From positions 1 to 21,328 of the forward strand of contig CAIYXE010000252.1 of the NCBI GenBank assembly GCA_903930095.1: DNA of 21,328 nt, in the 5' to 3' direction. Each line of letters begins with the position of its first letter. Position 1 is the stretch's first letter. Below are positions 15,978 through 21,328 of this stretch, piece by piece. The notes below the pieces were generated by a model that made no database searches, was not told where the DNA came from, and worked only from the letters and a program-made list of their open reading frames with translations. The DNA comes from an uncultured Hyphomicrobiales bacterium (GTDB lineage Bacteria; Pseudomonadota; Alphaproteobacteria; Rhizobiales; Aestuariivirgaceae). The position numbers were made by a program, and so were the translations under genes.

Positions 15978-17546
15978 ATGATTCGATTGACTGACCATAT
16001 TGCCGGACTCGGTCCCTGGGCGCGCCGCGCCCTCAGCCTGGCCGCAGGTGCGATCGTCGCGCTTGGCCTGCCGCCGCTGGGTGCGTGGCCTCTCGCCTTT
16101 CTTGGATTTCCGCTGTTCCTTGCCCTGCTCGAAACAGAAAAATCCGCCAATTGGCGTGCCGGCTTCACGGCGGGATGGCTGTTCGGGCTCGGTTACTTTG
16201 CGGTGGCTTTCCACTGGATCGGATTTGCCTTTCTGGTCGAGGCGGAGACCTATCTCTGGATGATGCCCTTCATGCTGGGTGCGCTGGCGGGTGGCATGGC
16301 CATCTACTGGGGGCTTGCCGCCCTCGTGGCGAAACGGCTGGGCGGCACCGGGTTGGGCCTCGTTCTGGCTTTCGCCACGGCGCTGGCCATCGCCGAATGG
16401 CTGCGGGGCCAGCTCTTCACCGGCTTTCCCTGGGCGGCTCCGGGTCTGATGGCGGATGGCATGGGAGGCCTCGCGCAGGCGGCCTCGCTGATCGGCATGA
16501 CGGGGCTCACCCTGCTCATCGTGCTGTGGGCCTCGCTTTCCCATGCGCTCTCATCGGGTGTCCGGCGCGACGCCGTCGCCACGCTTTGCATCGCCCTGCT
16601 GCTGCCCCTGCTGTGGGGCTGGGGAGCGATGCGTTTGGCTTCGGCAACAACCGGAATGGTGCCGGATGTTGCCATCCGCATCGTGCAGCCCAACGTTCCG
16701 CAGGAAGCCAAGTGGCGTGATGAGAACGCACGCGCCATTTTCGATGACCTGAAGCGGCTCTCCGCCATGGCCACGCCGGAAAGGCCTGAGGGCATCGGCG
16801 GCGTCACCCATCTGGTCTGGCCCGAATCGGCCGTGCCCTTCCTGATCGACGAGAGCCCGGTCGCGCGCGCCGAGCTTCAGCCCTTGCTAGGTGGGCGAAC
16901 GGCCCTGATTACAGGCTCGATCCGCGTCGACCGCAACAGCGGGCCCGAGCCTGACGTCTTCAACAGCATCATCGTTTTTGATGGGATGGCGGAACCCGTC
17001 GCGCGCTATGACAAGTGGCGGCTGGTTCCCGGTGGTGAGTTCCTGCCGCTGGGCTGGCTCCTTGAGCCCCTTGGCTTCCGCAAGGTGGTGCGCACACCTG
17101 GGAACTTCACCTCAGGAAAGGGTCCGGTGAGCATTCTGCTGCCGGGTGGCCTGAAGGCGGCACTGCTCGTGTGTTACGAAATGATCTTTCCGGACCGGCT
17201 CATCGACCCGGCTGACCGGCCGCAGCTCATCGTCAATGTGACCAATGACGGATGGTTCGGCCGCTCCACCGGGCCGTGGCAGCATCTGGCCCAGTCCCGC
17301 CTCCGCGCCATCGAGCAGGGCCTGCCCGTCATCCGCGCCGCGAACACCGGGATATCCGCCGTCATTGATTCGCATGGCCGCTATCTTCATCGACTGCCGC
17401 TGATGGAGGAGGGCGTGATCGATTCCTCGCTTCCCGTTGCCATTGCAACCACTGCCTATGGCCGATGGGGTGACGGGCTCCTGCTCTTGCTGCTTTTTGC
17501 AACATCAGGTAGTTTTGTCTTCCTGAATTTGATGAGACGCCGATGA
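15978..17546 (+). CDS. lnt: Apolipoprotein N-acyltransferase
   Basis: Inner-membrane enzyme of 522 residues that adds the third acyl chain to the N-terminal Cys of lipoproteins. About eight hydrophobic segments (residues 10-225 plus one at the C-terminus) flank a periplasmic nitrilase-like domain (about 230-490). The catalytic triad is intact: E283 in WPESAVPF, K346 in YDKWRLVPGGEFLP and C399 in LVCYEMIFPD. NVTNDGWFG and RAANTGISAVID are further family motifs. The ATG at 15978 has AGGAT 6 nt upstream. The Sinorhizobium homologue is known as actA, an acid-tolerance gene next to phrR, as here. It begins the conserved plus-strand block and is divergent from the accessory genes to its left. Confidence 0.96.
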   Translation: MIRLTDHIAGLGPWARRALSLAAGAIVALGLPPLGAWPLAFLGFPLFLALLETEKSANWRAGFTAGWLFGLGYFAVAFHWIGFAFLVEAETYLWMMPFMLGALAGGMAIYWGLAALVAKRLGGTGLGLVLAFATALAIAEWLRGQLFTGFPWAAPGLMADGMGGLAQAASLIGMTGLTLLIVLWASLSHALSSGVRRDAVATLCIALLLPLLWGWGAMRLASATTGMVPDVAIRIVQPNVPQEAKWRDENARAIFDDLKRLSAMATPERPEGIGGVTHLVWPESAVPFLIDESPVARAELQPLLGGRTALITGSIRVDRNSGPEPDVFNSIIVFDGMAEPVARYDKWRLVPGGEFLPLGWLLEPLGFRKVVRTPGNFTSGKGPVSILLPGGLKAALLVCYEMIFPDRLIDPADRPQLIVNVTNDGWFGRSTGPWQHLAQSRLRAIEQGLPVIRAANTGISAVIDSHGRYLHRLPLMEEGVIDSSLPVAIATTAYGRWGDGLLLLLLFATSGSFVFLNLMRRR

Positions 17547-17552
17547 TGCGGG

Positions 17553-17580
17553 GCGCCAATCTGCAAATTTTGCAGGGCGC
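17553..17580 (+). promoter_or_regulatory. Palindromic operator candidate upstream of the phrR-like gene
   Basis: CTGCAAATTTTGCAG (17561-17575) is a perfect 15-bp odd-centred palindrome. It is framed by GCGCC (17553-17557) and GGCGC (17576-17580), which extend the symmetry after a 3-nt asymmetry. It starts 14 nt after the lnt stop and no T-run follows, so an operator is more likely than a terminator. XRE repressors commonly bind such sites, and the next gene encodes one. Farther on, TTGCGCGCAA (17605-17614) is another palindrome and TATATTAT (17623-17630) a -10-like patch without a well-spaced -35. Confidence 0.5.
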
Positions 17581-17643
17581 GGCCTGGTTTCAGGGGAAAA
17601 GCAATTGCGCGCAAGGATTAGGTATATTATGCCGGTCCTACTT

Positions 17644-17719
17644 CAGATGTTGTGGCCGCAGCAATGACATTCGGCTCCGCTTCAACATCTGGTGTCAGAC
17701 CGGGGGGCATCAGGTCTGA
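17644..17719 (+). promoter_or_regulatory. Structured 5' leader of the phrR-like gene
   Basis: Two consecutive inverted repeats: CAGATGTTG (17644-17652) with CAACATCTG (17683-17691), and TCAGACC (17695-17701) with GGTCTGA (17713-17719). The second repeat runs directly into the ribosome site GAGGA of the gene starting at 17727, sharing its first bases, so folding could restrict initiation. PhrR in Sinorhizobium is reported as pH-regulated, but any link with this leader is inference. Confidence 0.4.
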
Positions 17720-17726
17720 GGAAAAC

Positions 17727-18128
17727 ATGACAAGACGTGATCCGAACTTCGTAGACGTGCATGTGGGTAGTCGCATCCGCATGCGCCGTCAGCTTATTGG
17801 CATGAGCCAGGAAAAGCTGGGAGAACTGCTGGGCATCACATTCCAGCAGGTGCAGAAGTACGAAAAGGGTGCGAACCGTATCAGCGCCAGCCGCCTCTAC
17901 TTTACCGCCAAGATTCTGGGCGTGCCTGTTCAGTTCTTCTTTGAGGAACTGCCCGGCGTCGAGGAGCACGGCGGGCTTGGAGAGGTGCGCGAGGAGGATG
18001 CCGTGCTCTCTGCCCTGATGAACGTCGAAGGCGTGACGCTGGCGAAGGCTTTCCGTGACGCTGACAGCGTCAACAAGCGGAAGCTGATCTCCACGATCGC
18101 CCGCGTCATTGCGGAAACCAAGGAGTAG
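17727..18128 (+). CDS. phrR: XRE-family transcriptional regulator, PhrR/PraR-like
   Basis: DNA-binding regulator of 133 residues. An HTH_3 domain occupies about 13-68 (GSRIRMRRQLIGMSQEKLGE and LGITFQQVQKYEKGANRIS), followed by FFFEELPG and an acidic then helical C-terminal tail. The HTH string and size match the PhrR/PraR group: pH-induced PhrR in Sinorhizobium, and PraR, which controls attachment and quorum-sensing genes in Rhizobium and R-body genes in Azorhizobium. The ATG at 17727 has GAGGA 5 nt upstream; the 25-residue extension from 17652 lies within the leader repeat and is not protein-like. Its position between lnt and metK is the conserved rhizobial one. Autoregulation through the palindrome at 17561 is plausible but unproven. 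Confidence 0.88.
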   Translation: MTRRDPNFVDVHVGSRIRMRRQLIGMSQEKLGELLGITFQQVQKYEKGANRISASRLYFTAKILGVPVQFFFEELPGVEEHGGLGEVREEDAVLSALMNVEGVTLAKAFRDADSVNKRKLISTIARVIAETKE

Positions 18129-18158
18129 GCACAGGACGGTGCCCCTCTGGCAAGTCAG

Positions 18159-18187
18159 CTTGACCAGTGTTCACAACGCTGTCAAAA
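18159..18187 (+). promoter_or_regulatory. Hairpin/dyad over a possible metK -35
   Basis: TTGACCAGTGTT (18160-18171) can pair with AACGCTGTCAA (18175-18185): 11 bp with one bulged C and one G-T, loop CAC. Its left arm contains CTTGAC (18159-18164), the ideal alphaproteobacterial -35, but the hexamer 17 nt on (TCAAAA) is a poor -10. It could be an operator over the metK promoter or an RNA hairpin in the phrR-metK transcript. A-residues follow the stem, so it is not a terminator for plus-strand transcription. Confidence 0.35.
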
Positions 18188-18222
18188 AGCGCGGCTGCTG
18201 AGTAAAGGGGGTACCGGTCCAG

Positions 18223-19415
<1,193 letters not shown>

Positions 19416-19419
<4 letters not shown>

Positions 19420-20069
19420 TCAGCACCGAAACACGCTTCCAGTTCTATGGGCGGCGCAAGGGGAAATCCTTGCGCCGTCATCATTCCGAGCTGATGGAGC
19501 AGTTGCTTCCCCATCTCAAGGTGCGGCTGGACGAACCGGTTTCAGGCATGGCCGAGCGGCGCTGGCTGGAAGTCGGCTTTGGCGGCGGGGAACACCTGGC
19601 GCATCAGGCAGTGCTTCACCCTGGTGTCTCCTTCATTGGTGCGGAGCCATTCGTCAACGGCGTGGCCAAGTTGCTTGCCCTCCTCGAAGAAAAAGCAATC
19701 GCCAATGTGAGGATTCACGACGCAGACGCCCGGCCCCTGCTGGAGGCGCTGCCCGGCGCGAGCTTGGAACGCATCTATCTGCTCTACCCCGACCCGTGGC
19801 CCAAGACCCGGCACAACAAGCGCCGTTTTGTGGGCCCGGAGACCCTTGCGCATTTTCACCGGGTGCTGAAGCCCGGCGGCCTGTTCCTGTTTGCCAGTGA
19901 CATCGGGGAATACGTCGTGTGGACAAGGCGCCATGTTGAGGAAAGCGGCGGCTTTGCCGAGGAAGGCGATCCCACCCAGCCTTTCGAGGATTGGATCCGG
20001 ACCCGCTACGAGGCCAAGGCCCGGCGGGAGGGCCGGGAGTCCAGCTATCTGCGGTTCCGGCGGTTGTGA
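19416..20069 (+). CDS. trmB: tRNA (guanine-N7-)-methyltransferase
   Basis: SAM-dependent enzyme of 217 residues that methylates G46 of tRNAs. The SAM-binding motif [12 protein letters not shown] (50-61), [13 protein letters not shown], and the family hallmark [14 protein letters not shown] (125-138) are all present, as is the C-terminal [12 protein letters not shown] segment that contacts tRNA in this family. Translation starts at GTG 19416 inside the metK stop (GTGA overlap), so it is coupled to metK, the supplier of its cofactor. No ATG exists near this N-terminus. The region 20070-20205 after it holds the rimP promoter and leader. Confidence 0.93.
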
Positions 20070-20078
20070 CCACCACCC

Positions 20079-20107
20079 CTTGCGGACCGGGTGGGAAAAG
20101 ACTATAT
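20079..20107 (+). promoter_or_regulatory. rimP-nusA promoter
   Basis: CTTGCG (20079-20084), a 17-nt spacer and CTATAT (20102-20107) match the alphaproteobacterial housekeeping consensus CTTGAC-N17-CTATAT in all but one or two positions. Transcription should begin near 20113-20115, close to the 11-bp palindrome CCTAACTTAGG (20112-20122). This is the best-looking promoter in the window. Confidence 0.7.
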
Positions 20108-20113
20108 GCGGCC

Positions 20114-20205
20114 TAACTTAGGTTCACTCACATAGCCACGAAAGTGGAGATCGCGAGTGGGTCCCGGTCCGGGGCCCGCTTTTTTTGTTGCCTGAAAGGG
20201 CTTCG
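20114..20205 (+). ncRNA. rimP leader RNA with attenuator architecture
   Basis: The roughly 92-nt untranslated leader contains a GNRA-capped hairpin, CCAC-GAAA-GTGG (20136-20147), then an intrinsic terminator (20156-20186) only 19 nt before the rimP ATG. CACTC (20125-20129) is complementary to GAGTG (20155-20159), the 5' foot of the terminator, and could form a competing antiterminator. rimP leaders with premature terminators have been proposed before, as I recall; I have not matched this one to a covariance model. Confidence 0.6.
20156..20186 (+). terminator. Intrinsic terminator in the rimP leader
   Basis: AGTGGGTCCCG (20156-20166) pairs over 11 positions (two G-T) with CGGGGCCCGCT (20170-20180), with loop GTC and a run of seven T (20180-20186). 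It lies downstream of the rimP promoter, so it can both end metK-trmB transcription and attenuate rimP-nusA. Confidence 0.85.
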
Positions 20206-20814
20206 ATGACGACCGGAACAGAGACCAGACTTGCCCGCGAGACGGGCCCAGCGCAACGGGTGGCGGCATTGGCCGAACCTGTTCTGGCAGACATGGGCTT
20301 TCGGCTTGTGCGCGTGAAGATGAGCGGTCCCACGCTGCAGATCATGGCAGAGCGGCCGGACGGGACCTTCACCATAGACGATTGCGAGGCTGTGAGCCGC
20401 GCCCTCTCGCCGCTGCTTGATGTCGAGGATGTGATTTCAGCGCGCTATCACCTGGAAGTCTCCTCCCCCGGCATCGACCGTCCGCTGGTCCGGCCGTCGG
20501 ATTTCGAGGCCTGGGCGGGCCATGAGACGAAGATCGAGATGGCTGTGCCGGTGGCTGGACGCAAGCGTTTCAAGGGCAATCTCGAAGGCTACGAGGCGGG
20601 CGAAGTGCGCCTGTTCATCGAGAACCCGGAAGGGGCAACGAAGGAACCGGTGCTGATCGGCCTTCCCTTTGCCGATATTGGCGAGGCCAAGCTCGTATTG
20701 ACCGACCAATTGATCGAAGCGGCTCGCAGCCGCTTGGCCCCGAAGGGCTATGGCGACGGCGCCGAGATCGACGAAGACCAGATTTCGCAAGAGAGGAGCG
20801 AAGACAATGGCTGA
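20206..20814 (+). CDS. rimP: Ribosome maturation factor RimP
   Basis: Cytoplasmic protein of 202 residues that assists 30S subunit assembly. The N-terminal alpha/beta domain contains [11 protein letters not shown] and the conserved [12 protein letters not shown] (83-94); the C-terminal SH3-like domain (about 105-175) contains [12 protein letters not shown] and the final conserved segment with AKLVLTD. The ATG at 20206 has AAAGGG 5 nt upstream; an in-frame TTG at 20185 lies within the terminator T-run and is rejected. A short acidic tail ([16 protein letters not shown]) is typical of alphaproteobacterial versions. It overlaps nusA by 8 nt. Confidence 0.95.
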   Translation: MTTGTETRLARETGPAQRVAALAEPVLADMGFRLVRVKMSGPTLQIMAERPDGTFTIDDCEAVSRALSPLLDVEDVISARYHLEVSSPGIDRPLVRPSDFEAWAGHETKIEMAVPVAGRKRFKGNLEGYEAGEVRLFIENPEGATKEPVLIGLPFADIGEAKLVLTDQLIEAARSRLAPKGYGDGAEIDEDQISQERSEDNG

Positions 20815-21328
20815 TTATGGCGTAAGCGCAAACCGGCTGGAACTCCTGCAAATCGCGGACGCCGTGGCGCGCGAGAAGTCGATCGACAAGTCCGTCGTGC
20901 TGCATGCGATGGAGGAGGCGATCCAGAAGGCTGCCAAGGCCCGTTATGGCGCCGAAAACGAGATCGTGGCCGAGATCGACCCGCGCTCCGGCGAAACCCG
21001 CCTGCAGCGCCTTCTCCTGGTGGTCGAAACGGTCGAGAATGACGCGACCCAGATCAGCCTTGCAGAGGCCCAGCGCCGAAACCCTGCCGCCAATGTCGGT
21101 GACCAGATCGCCGAATCCCTGCCGCCCATCGAGTTTGGCCGGATCGCTGCACAGAACGCCAAGCAGGTGATCGTCCAGAAGGTGCGTGATGCCGAACGCG
21201 ACCGCATGTATGCCGAGTTCAAGGACCGGATCGGCGAGATCGTGCATGGTGCGGTGAAGCGGGTGGAATACGGCAACGTGATCGTGGACCTTGGCCGCGG
21301 GGAAGGCATCATCCGCCGCGACGAGTCC
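20807..21328 (+). CDS. nusA: Transcription termination/antitermination factor NusA, N-terminal part
   Basis: The first 174 codons are present and the gene runs off the right edge. The sequence [35 protein letters not shown] and EIDPRSGE is the RNA-polymerase-binding NusA N-terminal domain; the S1 RNA-binding domain begins near residue 135 ([20 protein letters not shown]). NusA binds RNA polymerase and modulates pausing and termination. The ATG at 20807 has GAGAGGAG about 8 nt upstream and overlaps the rimP stop by 8 nt. infB normally follows in this operon, outside the window. Confidence 0.96.
   Translation, partial: MADYGVSANRLELLQIADAVAREKSIDKSVVLHAMEEAIQKAAKARYGAENEIVAEIDPRSGETRLQRLLLVVETVENDATQISLAEAQRRNPAANVGDQIAESLPPIEFGRIAAQNAKQVIVQKVRDAERDRMYAEFKDRIGEIVHGAVKRVEYGNVIVDLGRGEGIIRRDES

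Noticed and set aside
15912..16544. 211-residue N-terminal extension of the eutA-like gene
   Set aside because: The extension is antisense to lnt and rich in charged residues without a fold pattern; a good ribosome site precedes the ATG at 15911.
18160..18185. Transcription terminator after the phrR-like gene
   Set aside because: The stem is followed by A residues, not T, on the plus strand.
18129..18222. SAM or SAM/SAH riboswitch in front of metK
   Set aside because: The gap contains CACAACG, which recalls the SAM/SAH motif, but the expected paired strands and downstream ribosome-site pseudoknot are not there; a simple hairpin explains the bases better.
20185..20205. TTG start for rimP seven codons upstream
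   Set aside because: It lies within the terminator T-run and lacks a ribosome site; the ATG at 20206 has AAAGGG at proper distance.

Overview
The window looks like a high-GC alphaproteobacterial chromosome, most likely Hyphomicrobiales (Rhizobiales). The main reason is the right-hand gene order lnt - XRE regulator (PhrR/PraR type) - metK - trmB - rimP - nusA, which is typical of that order. In Sinorhizobium the lnt homologue (actA) and phrR are known neighbours. Two candidate promoters of the form CTTGCG-N17-CTTATC and CTTGCG-N17-CTATAT fit the alphaproteobacterial housekeeping consensus. The Nex18-like secreted FAS1 protein and the three-domain Aas-like acyltransferase are also common in this group. 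Assignments come from reading the sequence and remembered family features; no database search was run.

Layout. (a) 1-3126, minus: the 3'-truncated gene of a large MFS + PlsC + acyl-AMP-ligase fusion protein for phospholipid acylation, with a promoter and dyad operator candidate upstream. (b) 3296-3784, plus: a secreted fasciclin-domain protein, followed by a hairpin shared with the converging unit. (c) 13333 down to 3852, minus: an eight-gene run encoding an M24 'pita-bread' hydrolase (DoeA/EutD type), a ureohydrolase of the guanidinobutyrase type, a complete dipeptide ABC importer (dppA, dppB, dppC, dppD, dppF) and a ThDP decarboxylase resembling 2-ketoarginine decarboxylase AruI. Most junctions are tight; the exceptions are 146 nt before dppA and a 105-nt structured gap between dppA and dppB. 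(d) 13398-14492, plus: a divergent FAD oxidoreductase closely resembling D-arginine dehydrogenase DauA. (e) 15911 down to 14512, minus: an EutA-like Asp/Glu-racemase-superfamily protein and a DUF1989 protein whose stop and start codons overlap. (f) 15978-21328, plus: the conserved block lnt, phrR-like, metK, trmB, rimP and the start of nusA.

How the genes may work together. DauA-like, AruI-like and guanidinobutyrase-like enzymes catalyse steps 1, 2 and 4 of a known route: D-arginine -> 2-ketoarginine -> 4-guanidinobutyraldehyde -> 4-guanidinobutyrate -> GABA + urea. Finding all three around one promoter region, with a peptide importer and an amidohydrolase-like M24 protein, suggests a compact locus for uptake and breakdown of a D-arginine-containing or other guanidino compound. 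The aldehyde dehydrogenase for step 3 is not in the window. This is inference from family resemblance; the substrate is not proven.

Non-coding structure worth attention: an 85-nt element of three nested helices between dppA and dppB; a divergent promoter built on a 10-bp palindrome; an attenuator-like leader before rimP; and dyad elements upstream of the phrR-like gene, metK and the aas-like gene. I see no rRNA, tRNA, insertion sequence or CRISPR array. No gap between genes exceeds 200 bases.
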